From: a virus
Virus record (IMG/VR): IMGVR_UViG_3300047094_002783
Coordinates: 1 to 58,451 of that record
Direction: 5' to 3' (one strand)
DNA length: 58,451 nucleotides
In this document: in pieces, positions 23,409-33,100 of the stretch
Layout of the letters: every line of letters begins with the position of its first letter
Numbering within the stretch: position 1 is the stretch's first letter
Made by a program: the position numbers and the translations under genes
The notes under the pieces: model-generated
Seen by the model: the letters and a program-made list of their open reading frames with translations, nothing else
Told to the model about the DNA's origin: nothing
The model's database searches: none

Positions 23409-23741
23409 ATGACCTTCAAGATCTACGCCCAACGCGCCGCCTGGGGGAGCTCCATCGAGTTCCAGCTGGGAAGCTTGGGCGGTCGAGCAGGAAACGATTT
23501 TTCGATCGCGACGGGCCTGGCGATGGAGCCGCTTCCATCCGATCAATGCTTCCCGCACCGCCCCTTGTTCACCCTGGCCTCCACCGAAGCCCAGGGGTTG
23601 ATGGACCAGCTCTGGCAGTGCGGCCTGCGCCCCAGCGAAGGGAGCGGCTCAGCGGGCTCCCTGGCGGCCACGGAGCGTCACCTGGAGGACATGCGCAAGC
23701 TGGCCATGCACCACTGCCTGCGGGACGGGCCGGAGTCATGA
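23409..23741 (+). CDS. Conserved phage hypothetical protein, 110 aa
   Basis: MTFKIYAQRAAWGSSIEFQL opens a beta-rich part; then EAQGLMDQLWQCGLRPSEGS and a final helix ATERHLEDMRKLAMHHCL. The E-A-Q-x-L-M-D-x-L-W-x-x-G-x-R-P and H-L-x-D-M-R elements recur in uncharacterised proteins of tailed phages. The start is 28 bases after the upstream gene; an earlier in-frame start would overlap it. Ends in a four-base overlap with the next gene. Confidence 0.7.
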   Translation: MTFKIYAQRAAWGSSIEFQLGSLGGRAGNDFSIATGLAMEPLPSDQCFPHRPLFTLASTEAQGLMDQLWQCGLRPSEGSGSAGSLAATERHLEDMRKLAMHHCLRDGPES

Positions 23742-24004
23742 GCAGCGCTCCAATCCAGTTCCGAATGATCGTCGACGAAGGTAATCGCACCTTGCAGTGG
23801 CGGCATCGATTTAACCTGGACAGTCTCCACCCCGGTGATGGCATCGCCAGCAATTCCTGGAGCGACTGGGAGTCGGTCGAAGAGTGGGACTTCCTGGCGG
23901 CCTATCAGGCTGATAAAGACGAGCGCAGGGAGCTGCAGATACGGCAAGCGCGAGCCCTCTTCGGCCTTACGCCCCAGCCGGCAGAGCCAAGCGCTTCTCA
24001 ATAA
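23738..24004 (+). CDS. Hypothetical protein, 88 aa
   Basis: It starts at the ATGA overlap (MSSAPIQFRMIVDEGNRTLQ). A Trp-containing core (LQWRHRFNLD; SWSDWESVEEWDFLAAYQAD) is followed by a charged helix. It is the last rightward gene before the leftward tail block and its 3' end overlaps the convergent gene by 38 bases. No family recognised. Confidence 0.6.
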   Translation: MSSAPIQFRMIVDEGNRTLQWRHRFNLDSLHPGDGIASNSWSDWESVEEWDFLAAYQADKDERRELQIRQARALFGLTPQPAEPSASQ

Positions 24005-24302
24005 TCTCCAGGTCAATTACGTCGGGGTCATCGAGCAGAGGCGTGGCGGCATCCCGGGAGCATGTGCAGACGTCCTCCTGGCGCTCCGTATCGTGGACGC
24101 GGGCGATCTCAAAGCTTCTGCCGCCGCCGCCGAGAATCTCGCCATTGAGATAAGTCACCGGGGCGTCGGCTCCGGCGAGCACCTGGAAGACCATCCAAGC
24201 AACCCAGTGAAGGTCTCGCGCTGTGCGGATGGCGGCATGTTCCAGTCGGACCTCGACGACAAGGCGCTCGGGCCCGACCGCCTTGTCCAGGAAGGGTTCC
24301 AA
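23967..24302 (-). CDS. Hypothetical protein, 111 aa, probable TTG start
   Basis: The frame begins with TTG one base after the stop of the 49-aa gene and reads MEPFLDKAVGPERLVVEVRL. Trp and Val-rich segments (DLHWVAWMVFQVLAGADAPV) and a Gly-rich GEILGGGGRSFEIARVHD follow. No family recognised. No ATG exists in a sensible position, so the start is uncertain. Its end overlaps the convergent rightward gene. Confidence 0.5.
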   Translation of the reverse strand: MEPFLDKAVGPERLVVEVRLEHAAIRTARDLHWVAWMVFQVLAGADAPVTYLNGEILGGGGRSFEIARVHDTERQEDVCTCSRDAATPLLDDPDVIDLEIIEKRLALPAGA

Positions 24303-24303
24303 C

Positions 24304-24453
24304 TTATCGCCCCTGACCGCGACTGAGCTTCCGGCTCCCTTTTGCTCGGCTGCCTCGCCCGTTGCCCTGGGTGGTCTTGTGATGCACGGGGTCCTTCTTG
24401 TCGCCCTGGAGCCAAGTCTTGCCCAGGCCGGTGGTCTTCGTTTGAGTTGCCAT
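24304..24453 (-). CDS. Very small basic protein, 49 aa
   Basis: ATG overlaps the upstream stop by four bases. The product (MATQTKTTGLGKTWLQGDKK then HHKTTQGNGRGSRAKGSRKL) is Lys/Arg/Gly-rich and likely disordered. It may be a small nucleic-acid-binding or virion peptide; no homologue is recognised. Confidence 0.5.
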   Translation of the reverse strand: MATQTKTTGLGKTWLQGDKKDPVHHKTTQGNGRGSRAKGSRKLSRGQGR

Positions 24454-24875
24454 CAGATGACTCGAAGCGAGAAGGTCGAGGGATCGAATTTTACGAGATC
24501 GCCAAACTGGATCTCCGTCACCACCGAAAGTGCGTCATGGAGCAGCAGGTTGCCCCCCGTGTTGGCATCCCAAACGGCAGCATGACTGGCAAACGCCGAG
24601 GCGCCATTGACAGCGCTGTTGGTGATGATCACTGTCTGAGCATTCAGCCTCTCGAAGCCACCACCGCCGACCGAGGTGATAGCAGCCAGGTCTGCTTGGG
24701 GCAGCTGAATGCGGTTGTTATTGCCGGTAACCGTAGAGGTGATGTTGGCCGCCGAGCCGTCATTAGTGGGGCTGGCGCTGTGAATGGTAATGAACAGGCC
24801 GGTCGGGGCCGCTGGCATGGCCGTGCCGCGCATCCAGTTCAGTATCTGGGTGGCCATGTACTGGGAAAACGCCAT
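24453..24875 (-). CDS. Phage tail-associated protein, 140 aa
   Basis: MAFSQYMATQILNWMRGTAM opens the protein, then beta-rich LFITIHSASPTNDGSAANIT, a loop with VGGGGFERLNAQTVIITNSA and a final LLHDALSVVTEIQFGDLVKF. I recall this architecture from small proteins encoded next to tail fibres in many phages (a 'receptor-binding/tail fibre connector' type). It is in the leftward tail operon. Beta-sheet sandwich is expected. Confidence 0.65.
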   Translation of the reverse strand: MAFSQYMATQILNWMRGTAMPAAPTGLFITIHSASPTNDGSAANITSTVTGNNNRIQLPQADLAAITSVGGGGFERLNAQTVIITNSAVNGASAFASHAAVWDANTGGNLLLHDALSVVTEIQFGDLVKFDPSTFSLRVI

Positions 24876-24960
24876 GGATCAGTGGAGGCTTCCCCCTCAT
24901 TCTGGCAGATACGTGACGCGCCGCGGGCCAAGGTCCTGGGCCCGGCCCCAAGAAGAGTCG

Positions 24961-25401
24961 CTACGCATTGACCGCTCCCTTTACGATCGCAGCAACTTGG
25001 TCGGGAGTTGCGCAGGAGCCCTGGCCGCCTGTCATCACTACGGTAGCAGCGGCGGACTGGATCAGGAGGGTTTGGACTCCGGGAGAGTAGGCGATAGGGT
25101 CGTCTCCGGGTCCGCCGACAAGGTTTCCGCCAGCGACCCGGGCGATGTAGTTTCCGGCAGGGAACTTAAGTTGCCACGTCCCCAGTAACTTGACGGTGAT
25201 GCCCTCCTGAACGCCGGGACCGAGGACGGTAAGACCTGATCCTTTGCCGATTCTGTCATAGATGATTCCTTCTTCACTGGCCTGCGCTAGTTTGATTGCA
25301 GTATAAAGTGGAATACAGAGGACGTCGGGCACGCCTTCATCTATGTATATAAGTGACGTCTCAAAATCAAAAGTGAACGGCGCCGTGTAATAAGACATCA
25401 C
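24961..25401 (-). CDS. Phage tail-fibre-associated beta protein, 146 aa
   Basis: The sequence (APFTFDFETSLIYI; LGPGVQEGITVKLLGTWQLK; VAGGNLVGGPGDDPIAY; GVQTLLIQSAAATVV) matches a small beta-rich family seen beside long tail-fibre genes in many phages, recognisable by the GGNLVGG and LLIQSAA segments. It probably forms part of the distal tail or fibre base. It overlaps the upstream gene by four bases. The last 20 residues resemble the assembly-domain tail of such proteins. Confidence 0.7.
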   Translation of the reverse strand: MMSYYTAPFTFDFETSLIYIDEGVPDVLCIPLYTAIKLAQASEEGIIYDRIGKGSGLTVLGPGVQEGITVKLLGTWQLKFPAGNYIARVAGGNLVGGPGDDPIAYSPGVQTLLIQSAAATVVMTGGQGSCATPDQVAAIVKGAVNA

Positions 25402-26840
25402 ACATCACTGTTGCGACTTGCGTTCACAGAACCGCCCGCGCTTGTGATAGTTAAGGTCGTATCATACGGCTCAATGGGCGAACCGCCGACGCCGTAGCGG
25501 ACCAACACCTGTGCATTGAAGTTGCCGGCATGGATAAACGATACCGATTCAGTCCCTGCGGTTGCGATGCGGTCAATAAACGGCACAAAAACGTCATCTG
25601 CTGTGACAATGTTGCTCGATAGAGTCGGGGAAAGGCCGGAGAAGGTCTTGGTGCCTGCATTAAAAGAAGCGTAGGTGTAACGCAATCCCTTAATGCGGAT
25701 CACGCCCGCCGCAGGTGTATCGGTCTTGATGCTTTCCACCACCGTTAAAGCCGTGGCGCCGACAGCCGCTGCAACAGGCGTGTATTCGTCCTTCAAGACT
25801 TCACCTGATCCATCGTCACGAGCCACCACCACTCGGTACCCGACGTCAAGGTTGCCAATCGTAATACTGGCAAGCGTGGGCGGAACTTGTACGGTGCCGT
25901 CGTGCGCGATCAGCTGATATTTCGTGCTTTCAGCCGGAAGGACGCCAGCAATGAACCAGCCCTGCGCCAGGAAGAAGGTGCCGCCAGCAAACGTCCCAAA
26001 CGGGGCCGCCGGGATTTCGGTGTACGCCGTATTGAGCACACGGTAACGCCAGCCGGGAATACCGTTTAGCGTGGCCGCGCTATCTTCTCGCGTAAGGTAT
26101 TGCAAGTATTGATACGCTTCTTGCAATGTGCAGGAATTGGAAAGAGTGATGGTGCCTTTATACAACTTAGCGCCATTGCCATTCACTAAATCCTGAGTGG
26201 TGTCGCCGAACGCCACCGCCACCTTGGTTGAAAGCGCCGCCGCCTGGGCTTCAGTTAATAGGATGTTTCCATCAAGCGCGGTCGAAAGTGCCGCGTTACT
26301 CTCGCCCCCGGCCGATAGGTTTACATCGAAGTGGGAATAGGTTTGGCCCCATTTCCGACTGAAAGCGGTAACGTTTCCGCCGTCAATAAAGGCGTTCGCG
26401 GTCTTGACCTTGATTATGATCTGCACATGGCCATTGGCCCAGAACTTCGTCAGCTTTGAACCGCTTTGCACCACATAGATTGGGCTGGCGGCCACGATGC
26501 CGCCAATGGTCCTGAAGCCGGAGTATTGAACAAATGCACCTTGCTGCTTGACCGATCCAAAGTTGATAAACCTCGCCGCTGTGTCGTCCAGGTTGTACGC
26601 GACCGACCCCTTTGTAAGCAAGTTCAGGCGCGAAGCAACGGCTGTATCGCGTGGGCCGTCCAGTTTTGAAGGGTTTGGCGTGTAAATATCCAAAAAGTCA
26701 TCGCCTGTTGCTGCTTCCTGGTACGCTGAGGCCTGCAACCATGCGTGCAGCGCCAGCACGGAGTAGACCTCCGTGCTGGCGCCCGCTTGGCGGCGAATGT
26801 CGCCGGCTGGGGAGACGGTGAAATCGGTTGCGATAGGCAT
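25398..26840 (-). CDS. Tail fibre / spike-associated protein, 480 aa
   Basis: The ATG at 26840 follows a clear AAGGA ribosome-binding site and lies 12 bases after the previous stop, so the upstream in-frame extension is rejected. The protein is beta-rich (MPIATDFTVSPAGDIRRQAG; FINFGSVKQQGAFVQYSGF; LAQGWFIAGVLPAESTKY). It co-occurs in memory with the 1102-aa type fibre protein in other phages, so both are probably one adhesion module. Base composition is less GC-rich than the flanking phage core. Confidence 0.7.
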   Translation of the reverse strand: MPIATDFTVSPAGDIRRQAGASTEVYSVLALHAWLQASAYQEAATGDDFLDIYTPNPSKLDGPRDTAVASRLNLLTKGSVAYNLDDTAARFINFGSVKQQGAFVQYSGFRTIGGIVAASPIYVVQSGSKLTKFWANGHVQIIIKVKTANAFIDGGNVTAFSRKWGQTYSHFDVNLSAGGESNAALSTALDGNILLTEAQAAALSTKVAVAFGDTTQDLVNGNGAKLYKGTITLSNSCTLQEAYQYLQYLTREDSAATLNGIPGWRYRVLNTAYTEIPAAPFGTFAGGTFFLAQGWFIAGVLPAESTKYQLIAHDGTVQVPPTLASITIGNLDVGYRVVVARDDGSGEVLKDEYTPVAAAVGATALTVVESIKTDTPAAGVIRIKGLRYTYASFNAGTKTFSGLSPTLSSNIVTADDVFVPFIDRIATAGTESVSFIHAGNFNAQVLVRYGVGGSPIEPYDTTLTITSAGGSVNASRNSDV

Positions 26841-26851
26841 GGGGTTTTCCT

Positions 26852-29800
26852 TTAGTCGGGTTCTTGAAGCGCGGCGATGTTTGTCGGCGTCGCAGGTGAA
26901 ATGGTGACTTGTGTCACCCACGGCTCATACGTTGGAGTGCCGCCCGTGTTTCGCGCCTCCACCTCCACCGCGCCTGTGTACTGAAAATCAAAGGCCAGAC
27001 TTGTACTTGCGCCACACGATGCTTGCTGCAAGGTTACGCCGGTGTCCACCCGGCTGACCTTCACCCGCGATTGCGGGACAAGATTGGTGATGTTTACCAA
27101 TGACCCCGGAAGCGGATGCGGGATTTGCTGCGCCGTGGCGTCGGTCTGCAATCCCATTGTGAAGGCCGTCAGCAGCGTTGTAGTAGCCGCTGCGGTTGGG
27201 TAGGTGCGGACTTGCAAAGCATATCCATTGGCTGCGCTGACAGCCACGTTGACCGGCGAGAAGGTCACAAACTCACTGGTCGTAAGGTTGGCCGTGAAGT
27301 TGTTCGAGCAGGTGATGACATCGCCCGAGATGTTCGTAACGGTCGTATTGGCGGGCAGTCGGAAAGAACCTGTTTGCACAAAATCCCCCACTTGGGGCTG
27401 GCGCGTAAGTGCAGTTCGATCCGCCGTTGTGACTGTGACCGTATTCGTCCCGCTTGTCCCGCCACCTGCCCGGCGCACAGTGTTTGCCAAAAAAGCCCAC
27501 GATCCGCCGAAACCCGACCCTGTATCGACCTTGTACTCAAAGATCAGGTTCTGGCAGTCGGTGCCCAGAAGCGCACAGCCGCCTGCGAAGGCATTGTGAC
27601 CGTACATCTTATAGGGGGTTGTCCAAGTCACCACGTCAGTCAGGCGCGAGATAACAACCGAGCCGTTGCCGTTAAACCCTGAGCCTGTGCCGAGCGTGAA
27701 AGAACATTGAGCCGCCGAAGCAACAGATGGTTCGTTGCCGCTAATCGTTATGCGGCCAGTAGTGGTTGAGTTATAGGCGTCGTCCCAATGGGAACCCGTA
27801 CATACCGCGTTTGCCCCGCGCTGGTTTGTCCACCGCCCCCCACGCGAGTTGATGTTTGCCGTCGCCAGGGTTTGCGGCGTTGTTCCATCACCCCAGACAT
27901 CAAACAGATTCAAAACCGGGTTGGCAGCAGCCGTCGAAACCACACCGAGGCGAAGGTTTGTTGTATAGACGCGCCGCACTTCGGCTGTTGTTCCCGCAGC
28001 GCCCTGAGTAAGTACAGCCCCGCAAGGATTTACAGTGCCAACGTTCAGCGGGGATGTCGGACTGCCGATATTCTTCAGCACAAGGTTGGCAATAAATCCG
28101 GTCGTAACCACGTACTCCGTAAAGGGGTGATTGTTTGCCACCCCCGGAAATGGCAGGATATTGTCAACCGTGATGCTTGTCCCCTGCACCCCGATTGCCG
28201 TAGAAGCTACAGCCGTAGTTGTGCCGATCATGTAGTCACAATACGTCAGGTTCTTGACAAGAAAGTTTTGCGCGTTGAATGTCGAACGCCCACCAATAGT
28301 CGTGCAGTCCACAAATTCCCCGCCCGCAGACTGCACCTGAGCGGCGATTCCGTGGAATGGGCTGCGAATTGCTTTACCTTGATTTGGTCCGATCGACTCA
28401 AAACTGGTTCTGTATGCGTTGATATTTGCGCACGCCGTGGCAGTATAAACTTGAGCCCCTTGCCCACGCGACACTACGCGGCTATCATACATATACGCAT
28501 TGGCACTATTTTGGTGGGTGTATGCGCCATTGGCGACCAGCCTTGTGTAAAGCGTGGGGGCAATGCAGACGTTCCTGATTTCCGAGTAGAAATTGAGCAA
28601 CGAGATCACTAGGCTCCAGCCTGAGTTTTGCACTTTCCAAGAGGTCGGAGCGTTGCCGTTAAGTGACCAGTTGCAGGATACCTTGTCAAAATCTACGACA
28701 GCGTTTGTCACACCAAAGGCGTAGCGTGCGACCCCGGCGTTTGACCCGGTTGTGGACGACAAGTGTTGCGACGTGTAGTCACCCGAAGAAGACGTTCCGA
28801 GGATAATGTTTGGAATCCGAATAGCGCAACCGCTCGCAGGTTTCAGGCCAGCGTTGTTTGACCCGCGCTTGGCAAGTTGAATGGTTCCAGCAAAGGGGTC
28901 CGAGTAAAAGAACTTGCCCCGAGCGTCTGTCGAAATGAAAGCGTGTGTGGCCTGTTTGACGGTCGAAAACCCAAGGATGATGCCCTGCCCCGTGTTGCCG
29001 GTGTAGGTGGGCAAGCCGGTTGTATAGGTTGGGGTTGCCGAGTCGGCGATTGCCACGAAACTCCTCAGATCGCCAGTAACATGAGTCAGCGTCACATTGA
29101 CTTGATAATAACCGCTGCCCAATGATGTGATTGAGGAAGAAACACCCGTCGGGCTACCGACACTGGGGTTGGCGATAATCGTGCCAGCCGACAGATCGAC
29201 AAGCGCGCCGTACCGATCAGCGCCGCCGTTGGTGGATATTTGCACCACGCACCACTGCCGTCCGTCAGATTTGACAATGGCCTCGTGCGTGTAAGACCCG
29301 GCGTCCATTTGCGCGGATTGCAGGTTTATCCCGGTGACTAGGTGGTTGCCGTTTGCGGTCGTTTCCCGCAGCCTGTCGCCTGCCGGATAATTTGCCGGTC
29401 CTGCCACTGCGTTTCGCGTGATGGTGGCGTTTGTCAGCGTCCAGTTGTCATTGTTCGGATACCAGCCGTTCCAAGCGTCTGCCGCGTTGGCCCACCATTC
29501 GTAAACACCCGACCCCGGTGATGTCTCGATCTGCACAGCCGGAAATTCATCCCGCACCGGCATTTGGATTGTCTGGCTGTCGGTGCCATCGGTTGCGCCA
29601 AGGGCGTACCAGTCGCCAGTGATCGGCACGCTTGCCAGACGGGGCATAAGCAAGATTCTGTTTGCCTCACCGACAACATGAATCCAACTCCGCTTGCCCG
29701 TATTGGCAGCAACAATCGTGGCCCCGCCCGGCAGTGTAATGGTTTCACCCGCTTGAAAGTTACCAGTCTTGGATCGCAGCTTGATAAAGCCCGCCAGAGG

Positions 29801-30160
29801 CATTACAGCGCCCGCCGCAGCCGGGGTGAACGATCCGCTGGCCCATACACGAGTCAACTCGCCTGTCGCGCCGCTGGTGCCTCCTGTGACCGTGTTGGAC
29901 CCAAGGGCAGCTTGTGTTGGGACTAGCCCCACGGCCACAGAGAAAGGCACTTCCCAAACCTGCGTACCATCAATCGCCACCACGCCGCCGAGCGTAGATG
30001 AAACAGTGATGTTTCCGAAGACCGCCGCCTGCTGGTTCCAGCGCGTGTCCGCGTTGATTGTCAGCGACCCGCCGTTGACCGTGATGAGTTCACCATCAAG
30101 CAAGCCGCTGATCGATGCAGCGTCATAATTGACGGCGGTGGTGACCGTCTGGTTGGCCAA
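26852..30160 (-). CDS. Long tail fibre / receptor-binding protein, 1102 aa, TTG start
   Basis: A large beta-rich protein with MANQTVTTAVNYDAASISGL at its start; the first ~190 residues look like a conserved attachment domain (TRWNQQAAVFGNITVSSTLG, GTQVWEVPF, GKRSWIHVVGEA). A carbohydrate-binding-like part (residues ~225-400) and a long beta-helix-like middle follow; the C-terminus has KVSRVDTG and EVEARNTGG domains. The TTG start lies three bases after the upstream stop. The gene is visibly richer in A/T than neighbours, suggesting recent acquisition with its two downstream partners. Confidence 0.75.
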   Translation of the reverse strand: MANQTVTTAVNYDAASISGLLDGELITVNGGSLTINADTRWNQQAAVFGNITVSSTLGGVVAIDGTQVWEVPFSVAVGLVPTQAALGSNTVTGGTSGATGELTRVWASGSFTPAAAGAVMPLAGFIKLRSKTGNFQAGETITLPGGATIVAANTGKRSWIHVVGEANRILLMPRLASVPITGDWYALGATDGTDSQTIQMPVRDEFPAVQIETSPGSGVYEWWANAADAWNGWYPNNDNWTLTNATITRNAVAGPANYPAGDRLRETTANGNHLVTGINLQSAQMDAGSYTHEAIVKSDGRQWCVVQISTNGGADRYGALVDLSAGTIIANPSVGSPTGVSSSITSLGSGYYQVNVTLTHVTGDLRSFVAIADSATPTYTTGLPTYTGNTGQGIILGFSTVKQATHAFISTDARGKFFYSDPFAGTIQLAKRGSNNAGLKPASGCAIRIPNIILGTSSSGDYTSQHLSSTTGSNAGVARYAFGVTNAVVDFDKVSCNWSLNGNAPTSWKVQNSGWSLVISLLNFYSEIRNVCIAPTLYTRLVANGAYTHQNSANAYMYDSRVVSRGQGAQVYTATACANINAYRTSFESIGPNQGKAIRSPFHGIAAQVQSAGGEFVDCTTIGGRSTFNAQNFLVKNLTYCDYMIGTTTAVASTAIGVQGTSITVDNILPFPGVANNHPFTEYVVTTGFIANLVLKNIGSPTSPLNVGTVNPCGAVLTQGAAGTTAEVRRVYTTNLRLGVVSTAAANPVLNLFDVWGDGTTPQTLATANINSRGGRWTNQRGANAVCTGSHWDDAYNSTTTGRITISGNEPSVASAAQCSFTLGTGSGFNGNGSVVISRLTDVVTWTTPYKMYGHNAFAGGCALLGTDCQNLIFEYKVDTGSGFGGSWAFLANTVRRAGGGTSGTNTVTVTTADRTALTRQPQVGDFVQTGSFRLPANTTVTNISGDVITCSNNFTANLTTSEFVTFSPVNVAVSAANGYALQVRTYPTAAATTTLLTAFTMGLQTDATAQQIPHPLPGSLVNITNLVPQSRVKVSRVDTGVTLQQASCGASTSLAFDFQYTGAVEVEARNTGGTPTYEPWVTQVTISPATPTNIAALQEPD

Positions 30161-30163
30161 GGC

Positions 30164-33100
30164 TCAGGCGTAGGCGAGAGAAGTTCGTGCAGTCCAGGCG
30201 CCGGTGGCAGTCAGCGTCTCGCCCACTTTAATGCCTTGAGCCGTAAAAGTAGTCCGCTCTACCGTCCAGCCCGCCGCTGTCCGGTCCGTGCCGACAGGAG
30301 CTCGCCCGACGTAAATCGTGTTTGGGGTGCCCGTGGTGTCAAATTCAACGACACTGGCCGCCGCGGCAAGGCCAGCGATGTCTCGGATTGCTGCGTCCAC
30401 GGTCCTGATTACGACCGCAGTGCCGTTGCCTGTCCCTGGGCCTGTGGCCTTGAAGATCAGACCAATCGTGTTGGAGGCGGCCCCGATCGGCCTGAAATCG
30501 GTGGACCCAACACCGGCGATCCGGTATGTCTGGCCTGTCACAAACCCCCCGGCCGATACGGTCGCTCCGGCCTGGTCCATCGCAACTCGCTCGAACCCAG
30601 TCAGCGGCAGGCTTGCGTCAGGCAGGCTGGTGATAGATGCTGCGCTTTGCGAGCCATCTACAGCCACGGTAGCCAGCGTTCCGCTCAGTCGCCCGCGGGC
30701 GAACAGGATACTGTGCATGGCCCGCCCCGTGACCAAGCCCCCAATCAGGCGTCCTCGGGCGCTCGGTGTCCAGGCAAGATTGGTGATGCGTATCGTATTG
30801 CCGCGAGCCAGTCCGCGGGTGACCTTCACCTCGTCCATGTAGCCGTTGTAGAAGTAGGGAGCGCCGGTGTCGGCCCCGTCCCGGCCAATCGTGAAGGCGC
30901 GGCTCGATAGGTCGACCGTATTAGCAAAAGTGGTTGAATCGACCACGCCATTGATGTTGTACCGCCAAATGCCGGTAGAGTCGCGGCTTAAGCGCAGTCG
31001 GCTCCATTGACGCAGGCTAACTGACCCTAGTGAAACGCCACGGAATGCTCCATTGATGTAAAGATCTAGCTTCATTGCGCTTGTCAAGACCCACTGAAAA
31101 CCGTTGGCGTAGCTGGCCGAATCACCAATGGCATTGGTATTAAACAGCGAGAAATAGTTGGCCGGGACCGTCAACGGAAAAATGTCCATCTCAACCGTCA
31201 GGGCACCAGCCCCGAAAGAGAAGTACACCGAGCGCCGGCCCGTATCACCGCCGGTCGCGCCCAGGGTCAAGTAGGAGCCGCTGGCAGCACTGAACAGCAT
31301 GCTTTGCCCGCCTTGAGCGCTTTCGATCGCGCTGGCTGAAACATTGACGTTGTCGACCGTCAATCTTCTGGGGCCGCTGTCAGTTGCAAGAGCGTTGGGT
31401 ATATTGCCGCGCAGCAGGAGAACGACGCGATCAAAATCAGCATCAACAATGTCGGTGGGCGGCCCGGGCAGGGGCACGAAACCCAGCCGAGGGCCTAGAA
31501 CTGAATCGCTTAGCGGGATGCTGGCGACATGCCCCAGGGTGGCCCAGTTGGCCCCGTCACTGGAATATTGCAGCGTGAAACCTGAGACGCCCTGGGCAGA
31601 CTGCCCGGCCGTGGCGAGGCGCAAGCCGTCGGCTGTGACAGGTGCGCCGGCATCGATTTGAATCCAGCTGCCGATCTGCTCCATAGGGGCCCGGCCCCAG
31701 TCGCAGTTCAAGGTGGCGCTTAAGTCTTGAGTGCTGACCAGCAGACCGGAGCTGGGCGCCGGCAGGCTGGTCGTGGTGGTTCCAGGCAGCCGGTCGCGGC
31801 CCCGATGCAACGCAATCTCAGAAAGCGAAAAGACGCCGCTTGAGCCTTGGTAGGGGCGCAAATCCACTAGCCGCCAGTAGCGTGCCGTAGCCGATGGAGG
31901 GGATCCGGTCGGAGCGGTCGGAGGAATGAAGGCACCGTCGTAGAGCGCACCGCGCTCAATCCGGACATCGTTTAAGTGGCCCTGGAAGTACCACTGGTCG
32001 GCTCCTGCAGCAAACCGGGCTCGGCCAATCGTCCAGCTGGTGCTGGTGTAGTTGGTGGCATCAGCCCAGGTGTTGCCGGCAGGAACCCCGTTCATGTAGA
32101 GAGAGGTGATCCCGCTCCTGCGAACCACTGCGACGTGGTAGCGAACGTTGATGGCCATGGGCTGGCCCAAGATTCGAATTGCCCCACCGACATAGAGGCA
32201 CAACTGCCGGCCGGTGACGCTGCGGTTGATGCGCAGGCAGAACTGAGATTCAGGCTCGGTAGTCCGGCTGTCCAGCAGGGCCTGGAAGAAGTCGGCTTCT
32301 TGGCCTTCGCCGGTGCGCTTTGCCCACATCGAAATAGTAAAGTCGCCTGTCCCCAGGGCCAGCACGGGGTTGGTAGGCACCTCTACCCAGTCACCAAAAG
32401 AGTCGAAGGCCCCCTGGCTGCCGCCCCATTTGCCGCCAGGAATTTGTGTGACGTTGCCGAAGGGAATCAGGCTGTGGTCGTAGGGGCCGCTGTCGCGAAA
32501 GACGTTGTCATTACCGTTCATCCGGGCAAACAACAGGACCCGGTTGAAGGCCAGGTCGGGGGTAGCCGCGCCTGTCTCGGCAGGCTCAGTTCCTGCTGGC
32601 GAGCTTGCAGGAGGCCCGGCGGGAAGGTATTGAATCGGAGCGGCGCGGGGTTGAAAGTTGCGGTGATAGCGAGCAGCTTCCTTGGTGATTCGAATGTCGG
32701 CCATGAAGCCGGTGAAGGGAAAGTAGTTGGCGCCGGCAGGGATGCCATTGCCAGAAGACCAGTTCCCGTCCGTAGGGATCTGAGTTCCTCTGCCAATCAG
32801 TAAGGCGCCAGCGCTTAGGTCCAGGTCGTAACGCCAGGCCGCTGAGTCAACTTGGCCATTGACGTGAACGCGCCATACCTGATCCTCTCTTGTTAGGGCA
32901 ACGTGAGACCAAGCGCCATAAGGCACGGTGCGCCTCGGGGATCCAGAGAAGGCAAGGGAAAGCCGGCCGCGTCCTGCCGAAAAGATCTCAAGGATCCCAT
33001 TAGCATCGAGGGCCAGGTAAAAGCTATTACTATGGGCCCCTGGATCGCCAACCTGACTGTTGCTAAACAAGACGCAAGGGTTACTATTGAGCCGGAAGAT

